Shown: one piece after another, positions 35,878 to 48,329 of the stretch
Layout: each line of letters starts with the position of its first letter
How positions within the stretch are numbered: the first letter of the stretch is position 1
Assembly: GCA_020746875.1 (NCBI GenBank)
Contig: JAGTJL010000021.1
Location: 1,116,001 to 1,180,000 of the forward strand
Source: Rhexocercosporidium sp. MPI-PUGE-AT-0058
Lineage: Eukaryota > Ascomycota > Leotiomycetes > Helotiales
Direction of reading: 5' to 3'
DNA: 64,000 nt
Translations under genes and position numbers: made by a program
The notes under the pieces: generated by a model
Told to the model about the DNA's origin: nothing
Databases searched by the model: none
The model's input: only the letters and a program-made list of their open reading frames with translations

Positions 35878-38800
35878 TTGAATGATTGAATCAAGGATTC
35901 AAAGCTGCAAGAATGATCCTGCTGATGGAAGAGTGGTCCGATTCTGTTAGACAATGCAGCTGGGTTGTCAGGTACCGAGGCCGAAAGGAGAAAGACTCAG
36001 TAGGTGACTGAGATGTGGGATGATAATGATAAAGATAATGGTAAAGATTCTTGACGAATTGTTGTCCTATCCAGATTAAATGACGCGCCAGGCGTATTGG
36101 GGCGATGAGCTATAAGTATCAATCCAAAGGACGCTTCGTCGGTTCAGCAAGAGAATATCGGCAAGACAAGGACGTTCGTAATGAGGCCGTAGTATGGAAA
36201 GTGCTTGGGGAGTGCAAGCCTCAGGACCGGTTCATCCTCGTGCATCGTACGAGTAAGTGGACCGATGATGTGACTTTTCTTGGATCCTGGTCGAGACCAG
36301 TCTCGAGGATTCAGCACACGAACAAACACACTAGCAGGCTGACTGGCAGCAATAAAAGCTGGCGGTGGCCTCCGAAAGGCTTGTATATGGATGAAAGGAA
36401 GTGAATCGACACGGGGAATGGGTCAGGGCTACGAGCTCAACTAATCTGCGGACAACATGCACGAAGCGAAGGATTGTGAGCTCCGTATCAGTATACTGAC
36501 TCGGGGAGGAATTCTTCAGGACTGTAGGGGACGGTCCAATAGCACTTGATGGCCATAACCATGGGTATTCCAATAATGTGCATGACCATGATTGGACATG
36601 CATGAGGCGCTTCGCTGGAGGAGAGGAAGCGGAGGAGACTCAGGCGAGTGGAGACTCAGAGGAGAAACTCTCGATACCAGCTGAGTTTGCAGTGAAGGTT
36701 TAAGACCGACGCCCAACATCTATTGGCCAATGCCAGAAGAGACGTCGCTACTGGCGCGGTACTGTACTCTACTGTACCGTATGTACTGCTGCAGAGGGAT
36801 CGCACGAGATAATGGCAGCAACGCACGACAAATGGTGTTGTGGGCTGATTCTTGAGGCGGGCCTGCTGCATGCCTGCATGCACCAGCAAACTTCAAGCCA
36901 CCCGCCCGTCAACCTCCAGTCCACGGAGTCCAGTGTCCCCGTCGCTGGCCAGGGATTCGCGGAGGCTACCGGGCTCCATAATTGATGCTTTTGACACTGT
37001 TGGTGCTGCTGCTGAGGGTGCGAAGCTGCCCTTGATCGGTGCAAGGAAGGCTGACGAGAAAGAATTCGAGGCATTTTGCATCGAGATCTGTCTTTCGCTT
37101 GCTTAATTTTGTGCAAACAGCCCCAGGTCCTGCATAATTCTCGCTTAATAATCCATCCCTTTACGGACAGGACCAGAACCAGGACCTCCTGACTGGCTGG
37201 ACAACCCCCCGGTTCAAAATAAGAGCAGCCAACGCCTACCTAACAGACTACCAAATAACGAAAAGAGTTCGTACATTACGTACGCGACACATGTATGCCA
37301 TCTCGATGGTCGATGCGTTTTGTGGATCCGGCAACTGCCTCATCTTCCCATTAGCGTGTAATCCACAACCGATCCAGATATCCCGTCACAAAATACCCGT
37401 CAGCAACTTTAACCGCCTCATATCGTCACAAGCTTCGATTTGAAGTCCCATCCACCCGCCAAATCCAAGTGCTTTGGGCAACTTGTGCCTGGCTTGGCGA
37501 GGTCAAAGAACTCGTTCGTTAGTCACGATTCTGGGGCGAGGAAGGTCATAGAATCGTCTATTAACTGCGAATCTGGCATGTCATTGAGACTTGTCCAGTT
37601 TGTTTTGCGTCTGGTCCTGCAGATCAACTTTCTGTCTTTCCATAATTGTGTTTGAGGAGATAGAAGTATTCCAGTCCGCGATAGCTTTACCTCATCAACT
37701 CAACATCGCTAACCTACCCTCGGATGCAGCTCACCTATCGGTAACACTGCATCATCTCAGGGTCTTTTATCCATGGTTTGCAAGCCACTACAGCCACGAT
37801 CATCCTCCGTGTTTGCAATTCGTCAATCACCTCGCTGCGTCCAAATTTCAGTTCTACGCTCAATCAAGACACCAAGTTCTCGACCGCCCCATCACACAAC
37901 AATTTATTTGCTCTCTGCAACTCATCAAGCCCTTCAATTGAACTTCAAACCATCGAAAGCCTGATCCTGGAAACCATGTGCGCGGCTTAATGCATCAATG
38001 GTGGACGGTGGCACAATTACGAGATCCAGTATCTACCCGGCAGTACTGTTATTGGACAACTTCTAAAAAGCAAATTGACTTACATGTATTATGCTAGGCT
38101 TCGTCGATAATGCAACTAAGTTTTAGCCAAATTCCACAAGCCACGAAATAAGTAAAGTGGTCGAGCAAGACATCAGACGCGAAGCTAGAATTTCTCCACG
38201 GACGGAGGTACGGCCTTCAAAAATGCATTTCCTCTCTACGCCGCATAAGAGTTATCTCCAATGTGCAAATCCGAGAAGAGAAAGGGGGGAGGAAACACCG
38301 CTGCTGAGGATCTAAAATCCACAGCGGGCAGCTCAAGTCAACACTTCAATGTGTTCTTGACTCAAGTTTTCAAACCCAAACCCCAATTGCCTTTTCCTTC
38401 TTGCCTTCGACTTGAGAATTTTGGAACATCCCGCACTTGGCGTTCTCCGACTCAGTGACAGACCTCTACAGCATCATCCTAGTCTAATCAGCTTGAAGAT
38501 GGAAGCCTGCAGGTGTTTCCAGTAAGTATACCCAATCTCCTACACATGTAGACAACAACAGACTACAGACAAACAGTGAGCAGTACCTCAGCAAGCTATA
38601 CGACCGACTTCCACCTCCTATCGTCACCTCACCTCATCTACCGAAGACCATCATCCGTCAAGCTTATCTTCCTAACCCATGACAAGCAGGTACACGCAGG
38701 ATCTCTCTCCAAGCAAATGCTCACATGCAAGACAGGAAGGACTCTCTGTCTACTGTGGCAACTGGACCCTGAGAAACTTCACAGCATACGTGAGCTTTTG

Positions 38801-39790
38801 TAGCACAACTTTTGCTTAAACCCTCAAACACAGTCTTCCAAGAACGAAGCAATACTTGTGATCGACCAAGTCACCGAAGGAAAGCGCAAGCAACAACCGA
38901 ACAGATAACATCAATCAAAGAATAGGCCCCCCCAAGAAACCGACCATGAGTCACTCATCTCCATCACCACACTTATCATGCTCCACATCACTAGATACTA
39001 GATATCTCAAAGCATACCTTGAATTTTCCTCTCCGATTCCTATGACTATGACTACCAGCTTCAATATCCGAGAAGCAAACCCGATGAGGCTTTCAAGCTT
39101 TCCTCCCGATCCGGCCGAACACGCAAACACGAATTCTGATCCGGCTCTACCCGTACATCTTGAGAACCATTTCTCATCTCGGATTTACTATCTAGGTATT
39201 CTCAGCAACACTTTTTTCCCGGCTCCTTTTTCCTTTCCCTTGTCCTTGGTCGGCCTAGCGAACCTTGTTAAGCGGCATGACAAGCCCGTTTCTATTTTGA
39301 TGGAAACGCTTCGTCTTCATTTTCTGCGTCATGCATCATGCACGACATGTCATATCCTGCCATTTCCCATCCTATCGAAGGAAACTTGCGGCTCAATATC
39401 AAGCCATCCACCAAATATCCATGCCTATCAAAAATTTCAAGCTCCCTGCTCTTGATCTCCCTGCTTCGTTCGGTCTCTGCGTCTGAATTGCCGAAGAATA
39501 CATCCGCCGTCCGATAGCATCTGACACCCGATACTGGGCTGGTCATACGATGTGATAGCAAACAAGCGCCGTCTTGAGGTTTGGTTCGTAAGTCGTTTCC
39601 ACAGTTCATGGCATGTATTTCCTTCTAATGCTCAAGATTCGGTGTGGACGCAATCATACACCTCATCTCCATTTCCACATTGGTTTCACACGCGTTTTCC
39701 TTGTCATATTTCGCGGCCTCAAGGCATCGTGGTCCCTAATACACTCCAACCATGACAGTCAGTCGCGATGATCACAGAACAATCGTCCGA
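35878..39790. other. Intergenic region with one weak spliced frame
   Basis: No recognised gene. Frames such as 38946-39455 are Ser/Pro/His-rich and look random. A chain of in-phase splice signals between 38499 and 38926 could give a protein of about 110 aa; I list it separately as a low-confidence gene. CAGTAC/GTACTG-type palindromic bits occur near 36760-36790. Confidence 0.4.
38499..38926 (+). CDS. Doubtful small spliced gene, unknown protein of about 110 aa
   Basis: ATG at 38499 (MEACRCF) is followed by a strong donor (GTAAGTATAC), an acceptor at ACTACAG, an open exon (for example KQMLTCKTGRTLCLLWQLD), a second donor (GTGAGC) and an acceptor (AACACAG), and a closing exon ending in TAG. 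The phases agree, but the protein has no domain and the first exon is only 23 nt long. Chance cannot be ruled out; transcript evidence would decide. Confidence 0.2.
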
Positions 39791-42227
39791 TCACTTTCGC
39801 AAACTAAATCCCGCATCTGCCAGCAACGTACCCTCCGAGCTGAGCAACGGCCTTCCCTGCAACGGGAAAGGCCAAAAAATTGGATTTCCACCCTCGGCTA
39901 CAGGACTAATGCCATTGACAATATCCCTACTGTTAACATTTGGGCAAAAGAAATTCATCGATGCCGATGATGATTGACAGAGACTCTTGAAATCTTGCTT
40001 GAACTCTTCCCCGTCTGCGTCGAGCATGGTGTATGTGACATTCCAGTGGGCAAGGAGGAAGCGGATGATGTTAAGAGCCCGATTCGCGAAGCCGTGACAG
40101 CTAGCCATTTGTCGGAGATCGGCGATTGCAGCTTGTATATGTTCTGGTCCTGCTTCTTCGTTGCCCAGAGTAATGACGTGTGTTATTGTTGATGCGAGAA
40201 CAAAGTAGGGTACAAATGATGGTGTTCGTTCGAGGGTGTAAAGATCGGAGTATGATTTGAGGAGAATGGATATAGTGTTGGCGGCTTGAGTGCACAAGTC
40301 ACGGGGAGACACACCTGACCCTGTGATGTTGAGTTTGACAAAAGGTCGGAAAAGCAAGAGGATAGCAGTGTGATAGTACATGCTGTCGAGGTTTAGCTTA
40401 TGTGATGATACCAATGAGTATCTGCTTACTGTGCGAAGAGAACAGATGGCGTGAAATTGTGCCCAAGCCTCAAAGTCGTAGGTATTCCCGAATACCACCG
40501 AATGTACTCCGTGTATACATCATTGAGACTTTTGCTTGTTACGGGTTTTCCTGGTGTATACAGCATGTAAAGTGACTTGTGAACGATCTCGGAAAGTTCA
40601 CAGAAGGTTTTATATACGCTTCGAACGTTGGAAGGCTGTGTGAAAGCTGTCGCAAGAGGTGCACCTAGAAAATCAGTCAACCCTTCCACAATTTTGAGAA
40701 GAGCTTACCATCGTCTGTGTATGGAACCCAAGATGTGGATTCAATATGTTCTACAATTGGTGGTTTGGTGACCAATTTGGCGTTGCGAGAAAAATGAGGC
40801 AATCGACCAATACTCATTGACCACACCCTTGGATGAATTAGACGATGTAGAAGATATCGCGCGACGATCCAACTTACTGGTCCAAGGAGAAGGCGCCCCA
40901 GAATGTCGCCGACCGTACTGCATGGTCCACTTTAGCGGTATCACCATCACCGTCTGGAACGTCGAAATGCAACCCCATTTCAATAGCGAGGCGTATGGAC
41001 TGGCCTGACAGGAATATGCTATGACTAGATCTCCCACAACTTGCTTCTCGGATCGACATCAGTCCTAGAGCTTGTATCGTTGTCAATGAGTGCCTGTCTG
41101 TCTCCAACTCAAGAAGCCGCGAAGCTTCAGCAAAGAAATGATCTCCTGCTGTATTGCCATCATCCGGATCAGTGCGAGAATTAGGTTGAGTAGAGAACCT
41201 GCAGCCAACAGCAAGTAGAGCATTGACCAGTAACGAGGAGCAGTATCTGGGGTTGCCTCCTCTCATGTCTTCCAAGAAGTGTTCTTTGTTTAAGGAAGCA
41301 AAGGTAGGGTACTCCCAACAGAAGTATAGTGCCATTAGATGCTCTACAAACGCTCCATCGCTTGTCACACTCGTCCAGCCCTGGTTCGCATTTGGGTGTG
41401 GTGCTTCAGGTCGCTCTTCCATTCCAAAACTCGGTCCTAATATCGTTGCCTGCCCATGCCCTCTTGCTTCATGAAGTTCCCTTCGTGACGCAGGGTCAGA
41501 CTCGGATGTTTGGTGCCATGTTCCTACCAGTGGATTACCAGCTAAGGCCTGTTGTGGATATGACAGTGGATCCACGTCCCAGACCATTGTATCGCCATGC
41601 TCCGCACTTTCTTGATCCTGGGTCGTAGAGGCATTTCCTCCACCCCACGTGGGCCATGCCGTACCTTCAGCTCGACCTTGACTTTGGGATGTAGAGCCTT
41701 CCGGGTCGCTATAACCTAGCAGTGACAACGGTGAGCTGACAATGCTTCTGGCCTGGCTCAGTGCACTTCCAACGGCTTGCTTGTCGACGAGCCGAGTAAA
41801 GCTGGTTGTATTATTACTGCCTGACGCCGAGGACTGCGAGCCATCTAGCTTGTCAACAATGGTGTCGAGTGTCTCCCCCCTCCGTAGCTGATCCAGGACA
41901 CTGTCGGACGCATCGCCTGAAACCAAAGCAGCAAGAACTCGGTCGTTGTACCGTTGTTGTGTTCGTAATGTATCGATTTCGGATCGCATCTGCTCTTTCG
42001 ACTGACGCACGGGAAGTTCGTAATGACAATCGATGTTCTGTGCAGTACATCTGCCACAGGGAGTTTGCCCATCACACTGGCAGCAAAGCGTCTGGTTAGC
42101 CATTGGACGGCTGAAGCTAGAGATGTAGAATGCCTACCTTGGCTCGTTTCTTGCGGCACTCGGTGCATGCATTTGCCGTCACCAGGCCGAGTCCTCGACG
42201 TCTCTTTGAATTGCTGGAGCTTTCCAT
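39791..42227 (-). CDS. Zn2Cys6 transcription factor, nirA/NIT-4-like family
   Basis: Five exons give 744 aa: 42227..42138, 42076..40878, 40827..40709, 40664..40430 and 40382..39791. The Zn2Cys6 binuclear cluster is split by the first intron: CTECRKKRAK then CDGQTPCGRCTAQNIDC, giving all six cysteines with normal spacing. A short linker and coiled-coil-like stretch follows (QMRSEIDTLRTQQRYND). The fungal-specific middle homology region is present: LYFCWEYPTFASLNKEHFL, RYCSSLLVNALLAVGCRFS, then HYYHT-type YYHTAILLLFRPFVKL and LLAHWNVTYTML near the end. Proteins with this layout are often annotated as nitrogen-assimilation activators (nirA/NIT-4), but the same layout occurs in many uncharacterised regulators. 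It is transcribed away from the DLH/SnoaL gene, so the two could share a control region. Confidence 0.88.
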
Positions 42228-43306
42228 TGCAGATGCCGTTGGCGGGGGGTTGATGGAGATAGGATGGAGAAGGACATCCTATGTGCGAGACAAGAAACAG
42301 AAACAGGTTGTGTTCTGCGAGAAGAGGGCCAGAGAGAGGGACAGCAGACTCATTCGGACATTTGCCAAACTGGTAAAAGATTCTCGTTTTCCAAGTTGAG
42401 TTGAATAGATAATGGTGGGATGATGGTTAGGGTGGCCGATGGTGGTGGTGCAGGTGGGTGCACTGTTTGAAGTCAGGGTCCAGATGACGTAGCCACCAAG
42501 CACTTTCGGAGAACGAGAACGCGGTTTCTGGCAGTACGCGTTTACATGCAGTATTTTGGCCCATCCATGGAAACAGCTGACATTTTGTGCCCTTACGTTG
42601 TGCCTCTACAGAGTAATCTGATGTGAGGGATGTAAAAGTTGATAGACAGAAGACGATGAGGAACAGACTTCTTAGAAGGGTAGAGGGGAGAAGGCGAGGG
42701 GGAGGAGGGAAAGGAACGTGTGAGAGAGAGAGAGAGAGAAGAGAAAGGCAGATTAAAACCCTTTCCTACCTGCCAAATTGTCTACCTAGAACTAACCAGG
42801 TAGTTTTTATACATGAATAACTATTGGAGATGCATCTCTTCAGAGCGAAGGATGCATCGCCAGCGATGTGTCGAGTCTGGGATTGCACTTGTACCGTACA
42901 TACAATTTGCTGTCCAAATTCCCACCCCGGTCTTATTTACAATCCCGATGGGAGATGGCGGGGCGGAGCGGAGCGGGTTTGGGATGTAAACCTGAAAGCA
43001 CCAGATCAGTCTGGGCAATCATACATAAATTTGGAAAGCTGTGATCCGTACGATATGGATGCGTCATCTGGAATCGCTGTACTTGTACGGAGTAGGTAGC
43101 GTTCCGCAGAAGCAAAGAATGCCCAGGTACTGTACATACAAAGTAATCAGAAGGAGAGGCGCCCAACCACCACGCTCATCCTTGGCTCGCCTTGGCTGCA
43201 TCTTACCTATCTTGCCTCAGTACCACATTCTAGTCATTGGACAATTGAACAGGTTCAAATTAGTGACAGCTGAATCCATCCTTCATATATCAACAACCGC
43301 CTAACC
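42228..43306. promoter_or_regulatory. Shared divergent control region of the Zn2Cys6 and DLH/SnoaL genes
   Basis: A 1.08-kb spacer between two start codons facing away from each other. It contains a GA microsatellite at 42722-42739 and no convincing gene. That the regulator controls its neighbour is inference from position only. Confidence 0.4.
42722..42739. repeat. (GA)n microsatellite
   Basis: Nine GA dinucleotides in a row, within the divergent control region. Confidence 0.9.
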
Positions 43307-44786
43307 ATGGCGTCTCGTCAGAAAGAGAATTCGCACCTGTTAGCAAAACCCCGGTCGGTGGGAACCGACACTCTCCTCCAGACCCCACTCTCGAGGCAAG
43401 GAGAAGGTCCCGGTTTACTGCTTCTGCTACCAAAAGACTACCAGCCTCGAGATTCTGGAGATTACAACAAGACTCTCGATCCGGAACCCCTCCAGAAATG
43501 GGCCGAGGAGGGATTTGCAGTTGCTGAAGTAAGAGTTGATGCCGATGCCGGTGCCGACACTGTGAGCGAGTCTTGTGGACAGGCCATCAAGGCTCTGACA
43601 GAGTTAACGCAATGCACCCCAAAAGAGAAATTCGGGCTTATAGGTAAAAAAGAATTATCTCATAATGTGCGTCACAGATGCTATTGGAAGGACAGAAGGT
43701 TTGGAAATGTGTCAATTCGTGAATGCACCTGTTTGCACTTGAGTTTTTTGGCAGTTTATGGGACGGCTTTTACCATACTGACACTGAATAGTCTACTCCT
43801 CTCTACTAGAACAAGTATGGCAATACTTAAGTAAATCCCCACAAGTGGCGGCTCTTGTTGGTTTCACCGATGAGCCAGTTCCTGCGACCCCGAAAATCCC
43901 GCAGCTGCTTCACAGCCCCAAGAAATTCGACCCCCCTCGAAAGACAGACACACTTCATACGTATGATTCGGTCTCGTCAACAAAGTTCATCTTGCCAAGC
44001 CATGCGCATTACCAATCTGGCCCAGCAGGAGTAGCTCATACTCGCACACTGGGGTTCCTCAGAACGTATCTTGGAGGCCCCCATTTCAATCTCGAGGCCA
44101 TATGGGACGAGCATTGCCTCTTCGAGTTTGGAGAACGAAATGTTGAAAAGACGATGGGCACCATGGTGGAAGAGCCCTATGTGAATCACATTCCAACGGT
44201 AGTCACGAGTTGCGCAAAGACTCATGAGATGTGTGCTGATGAGTGTTCAGATGACAGGAGGTATTGGCCGTACAGCACTCACAGCTTTCTATCGTGATCA
44301 CTTCATCTTCATCAACCCAGAAGATACTCAACTGGAGCTTATCAGCCGGACAGTAGGCACAGACCGTGTCGTTGATGAGTTCATTTTCTGTTTCACACAC
44401 AATAAAATGATCGACTGGCTGTATGTTTCGTCTCAATTCCCTACCGAAGACAGTAGCTCAAAGTATATAGCATTCCCGGTATCCCTCCAACTCAAAAAAA
44501 CGTTCGGGTCCCATTCACTTCAGTCGTCAACGTGCGTGGGGACCGTCTGTTTCACGAGCACATCGCATGGGATCAAGCCTCTGTCCTACGACAACTAGGT
44601 CTCCTACCTGAATATCTGCCTTTCCCCTATCCCTTGCCAGATGGAAGAATTCCCGCAAAAGGAAAGCGATTCGAATATCGTGTTCCGGCTGCGGGTGTAG
44701 ATACGGCAAGGAAATTGGTAGATGAGAATTCGGTGGCAAGTAATGAGATGCTGGGATTTGAAATCAGGGAGGTGGACGATGTGTGA
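43307..44786 (+). CDS. Dienelactone hydrolase-like / SnoaL-like two-domain protein
   Basis: Four exons give 409 aa: 43307..43643, 43792..44198, 44251..44420 and 44471..44786. The N-terminal part resembles the dienelactone hydrolase (carboxymethylenebutenolidase) alpha/beta fold: GPGLLLLLPKDY, then WAEEGFAVAEVRVD, and a C-terminal histidine segment (PSHAHYQSGPAG). The usual nucleophile motif G-x-C-x-G is not visible; the corresponding place reads KFGLIGVYSS. The second half is a SnoaL/NTF2-like domain: YVNHIPTMTGGIGRTALTAF, DRVVDEFIFCFTHNKMIDW, VPFTSVVNVRGDRLFHEHI and AWDQASVLRQLGLL. Related fungal proteins show the same fusion. Hydrolase activity is doubtful here; a binding or isomerase role through the SnoaL half is possible. 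The first intron is 148 nt, longer than the others. Confidence 0.82.
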
Positions 44787-45350
44787 AGGACTGACATATC
44801 ATCAAATGTTTCGCTTCTAAAGAGGACTGAGTATCCTTGCATAAACCCAGCACTAAATCTCAATGATTCTGTGGATAGCTGAAGGTAGGATACCAGCATC
44901 TATCGCTTCAAGCGACTAGTCAGATACCGTTGTTTACAACTCAAGCATTCGCAAAGTCAATCTCTGCCTTCTGGGTGTGTACAATGAACATACTGTCTCG
45001 TCCCATCAAGTCCTTCTGAAACTAAAATTTATTACTCGATATATTATGGAGCTTCGGACAATCAGCCGACTTTGGACGTGTGTTCCGGCACCAGCACTGA
45101 TACACACAATCCTTTACATGTGTGACCGACAATACAATCTTCCATCGCTCGCTACCCACCACATCATAATCTCACATACATATCAGAAAATCAATTGAGG
45201 GGGCAGGGGAATAACAAATTTTGAAGACAGCAGTATACATTTTCACAACAACAAAACCGACAGAAGAGAAGAACTCCATCTATATATAAGGAGCAAGCGA
45301 AAAGGGGGCAAACTCACCTCTTTTCACCTACCAGCTCGGGCACCGATGCC
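44787..45350. other. Convergent intergenic region
   Basis: The 3' flanks of the DLH/SnoaL gene and of the Arg/Ser/Pro-rich gene meet here. No gene is seen. Confidence 0.5.
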
Positions 45351-46403
45351 TCAACCCCTCCTGAAGAAATCTCTCCTCTCCCTCCCAGCTTCCGCCCTAC
45401 TAGCAGCAGGTGGCGGACTTGGAGCTCTGGGTGGCCGTCTACTCTCCTTCCTCTCCCTCCTCTCCTCTCTACTCTCAGTCCCCGTGCCTCTCTGTGATCG
45501 ATGTCTCCTAACACCTTCTTGGCGAGGACTCGGGGTATGTGGAGGCGTCACAAACGTCCCGTAGCTCCTCGGCGGAGATGCAGCGCGGTATCTCGATGAT
45601 GAAGATGATCTGTGGTGTGAGCTTGAAACCGGAGACGGGGAGCGATATGCAGCCGGGGGAGGAGAACGGCGTCTTGCTCGCCGCTGAGCTTGAGGCGGAG
45701 GTGCATGTCTGCTTGGCTCTGGACTTGGGTTTGTAGACTTCTCTTCGTCACTCTCCTCTCTCGCTTCCGGCATCTCCTTGCCAGGTGCTTGCGCCCCGGC
45801 TACCCCAGCTTCGGCCCGTCCAGCAACATGCTGCGGTGCACGAGCCGCGAACTCACGACCGACGTGCGCAGTCGCAACCTTAGGATGGATGCCTTGATCA
45901 ACGAGAAAATTGATCAGCTCTTCCTTCGAGACTGAGCTAGAATTCCCGTTCCACGGCATAGGTGCGATAGGAATACGGTCTGGCTCCTCGTCGTCGTATG
46001 TGTATACTTCGGGCGAGGAGTCAGTCGATAGCGGCGAAGGCGGGAAGTAGGTATCTTGAGCTCGGAGAGGAGGAGAGTCGGGTGTCTTGGACCAGGGTTC
46101 CCATTGAAAATGTGAGTATGGCGTGTCGTAGCATGAATTCCTCTCCGGGTGGAAGACAGGAGGAGGAGATGGAGACCGCGTGGGCGAATGTATGTAAGTA
46201 TCTCGCTCCGGGCAAACGCGGTAGATGCGCGGCATGCGAACTGTAGACCTATGAGGTGAGCGTGCTCTCCCTCGGTGGTAACTGTCTGCGTATTGTGGCT
46301 CTTGGGGATAGAAGAAGGCGGTACTACGGAGAGGTGGGTCGCTGAAGGGACCATACGTGCGTGTTCTGTAGGCTCTAACAGGGGGTGGGTCGTAGTGTGT
46401 CAT
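45351..46403 (-). CDS. Arg/Ser/Pro-rich disordered protein of unknown function
   Basis: A single frame of 350 aa with no recognised domain. Residues 1-120 are rich in Tyr, Pro, Arg and Asp (for example PPPVRAYRTRTYGPF). A more ordered segment of about 45 residues (VSKEELINFLVDQGIHPKVA) may form helices. The C-terminal third is full of Ser-Pro and Arg-Arg (RRARRRSPPPAAYRSPSPVS, then Arg/Glu-rich RREERRERKESRRPP). Such tails occur in RNA-binding or nuclear scaffolding proteins, but no RRM or zinc site is seen. The codon reading is uninterrupted and the composition is protein-like, so I take it as real. Confidence 0.7.
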   Translation of the reverse strand: MTHYDPPPVRAYRTRTYGPFSDPPLRSTAFFYPQEPQYADSYHRGRARSPHRSTVRMPRIYRVCPERDTYIHSPTRSPSPPPVFHPERNSCYDTPYSHFQWEPWSKTPDSPPLRAQDTYFPPSPLSTDSSPEVYTYDDEEPDRIPIAPMPWNGNSSSVSKEELINFLVDQGIHPKVATAHVGREFAARAPQHVAGRAEAGVAGAQAPGKEMPEAREESDEEKSTNPSPEPSRHAPPPQAQRRARRRSPPPAAYRSPSPVSSSHHRSSSSSRYRAASPPRSYGTFVTPPHTPSPRQEGVRRHRSQRGTGTESREERRERKESRRPPRAPSPPPAASRAEAGRERRDFFRRG

Positions 46404-47595
46404 GTTTGTTGCTCTTTTTGTTTACTTTGACGTAGACCGGAATGACGGTATATACTAAGAAAACTTTGACTGGTAGGAAAAAGCTGGGACGGCGTAATGT
46501 GGCGTAATGTGGATGAGAGGATCTTGATCTGGAGGGAGAGTTGCAGAGGACATTGTGACAGCTTTATGCTCGTGGGCATGCTTTGTTGCGGTACAGCTCA
46601 AAAGTTCTCCATTTCCTTCGCCATAATCATTCCAGTGATTTTTGATAAAGCCCATTGTCTTTTCTTATGATGTACATCTTTGAGCTGGGGAAATCAGCTG
46701 GACTCGCCATAAAACAGACCGACAAAGATCGCTCGCGTAATAAAGAAAACAAGCGAAAATCAATAACACGACAAAGGGGACACAACTCATTCAACAGTGG
46801 TCATTCAGTCTAGTCCCTCAGAGGAGCTTTCAATAGATAGACATATCTATTTCAGAGTGACCCAGTTGTTTCGTCAAGATGTTAATAGGACAACAAGAAT
46901 TAACTCATACGTACTAGAGAAAACAAACCCCGAGCCTTCGAGTCAAATTCAACCGACCAACTAAACTTGTAGATCCACCTTCAATGACTAAAACAGAAGC
47001 AGAATATATCAATGCTCAAATCTTCTAATTTCAATTCTGTGGCCACGCAGAAGCACTCTTGGTCCAAGCATGCAATTCGTACTACGGCAGTCTCGAATAT
47101 GCGGCTTAGCTATAGTCAAGTAGCTACGGACTTGTGCCCCGTACATGAAAGGAAAGTTAGATTGCAGATATTAATTAAATCTAACTCTCTTTAAAACTTA
47201 GGAGGATTGGTTACATAGTTAGGACATATACCATGCCATGTCTTTGAAGACATTCCGGGTTTATACAGGCATGTAAAGATGTACAGGAGTAGATTAACAA
47301 GCAGCATCGGAACTAGACCTATAAATTAAGAAGACCCGATCCTGGAAACCTGATGTCTTTTCGAATCTCGTGACCAAAGTAACACATTTTCATAGAGAAA
47401 CTTACTGCCAAAGAGAGATGCTTCAAGTACAGGGAAATGTCTTTCATGATCCTTCCATAGACCATCGCGGAGATTCCAACACCTACTGCTCTATTTATTG
47501 CACTCGGTTAATGTCGAGGCTACAATAAGTCCATTCCTTGGTCTTGAATCCTAAAAATTACCAGATCATCGTATGCGAACCACTCGAGCTCAACA
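46404..47595. other. Intergenic region, no gene seen
   Basis: Short frames only; AT-richer than its flanks in places. No repeat boundary is defined. Confidence 0.45.
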
Positions 47596-48329
47596 ATGAC
47601 AAGCATTCTTACCATCACCGGCATCTTAGGCACGCAACCCCAAGTCCTAAGCTACCCTTCACCCAAATTGAACGCTAAACATACCTTCACAATATTTCGT
47701 CATCACCCGAGGACTACTCATATCCGTCTCATCAAATTCGCGAAATCCTACGAAGACCACTTTGAGCTCCCCTACAAGCAAAAGCTCGCCCTGGACGAAC
47801 AAGTCAGATGCATAGAATTCTACACTGCAGAGCTGGCGAAGTAGCTCTGCCAGATGGTGACCTCGAGAGAGTAGTCGATACTACAGAGCTCGTGGACAAG
47901 AAATTCTTAGTGAAATGAAGGGTAGTTAGGATGAGTTCATGTGTGCTGTCGAAGCCATGGGGAAAAACTTGGCGAAGGACAAATATGCAGAGGAGTGTAA
48001 GAAAAGAGCAAAGGAGGTAATTTGGAGTTTGATCCCCGCAGATAAGTCTTCAGAAAAGGATCTCTGCGAAAGGCTTGAGGCGTCGAGAGGATATCAACAA
48101 GATGGAAAGTGAACGAGCACAGACATGGAGGGATGCGGTGCGGACTTTGGTGTCAAAGCCAGGGGCTGACAAGGCTCTGGATGCGGCCATGGGACTTGAC
48201 GGAGACGTGCTTGAAGATATTATCTACGGGGAGAATCTCGAGGTTGACGATGATGATTGCAATGACGACTTCGTTCATATAGACTTTCCTGCTGATGATG
48301 AGGGTTGCGCTTTGGATTTCCCTAGCTAA
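47596..48329 (+). pseudogene. Probable decayed gene with several frame breaks
   Basis: I do not recognise the protein. Protein-like pieces in different frames follow one another: 47596-47844 (TSILTITGILGTQPQVLS to EFYTAELAK, stop), then VALPDGDLERVVDTTELVDK (about 47840-47910, stop), then DEFMCAVEAMGKNLAKDKYA to KDLCERLEAS (about 47930-48085), then a frame change into REDINKMESERAQTWRDAVR and an acidic tail (DDDDCNDDFVHIDF) ending at 48329. The pieces are charged and helical in style. Short introns could explain one change, but I found no set of splice sites that rescues all of them. It is either a relic or a mis-modelled gene. Confidence 0.45.

Noticed and set aside
38946..39455. Plus-strand frame of 169 codons
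   Set aside because: Ser/Pro/His-rich, without motif or splice context.
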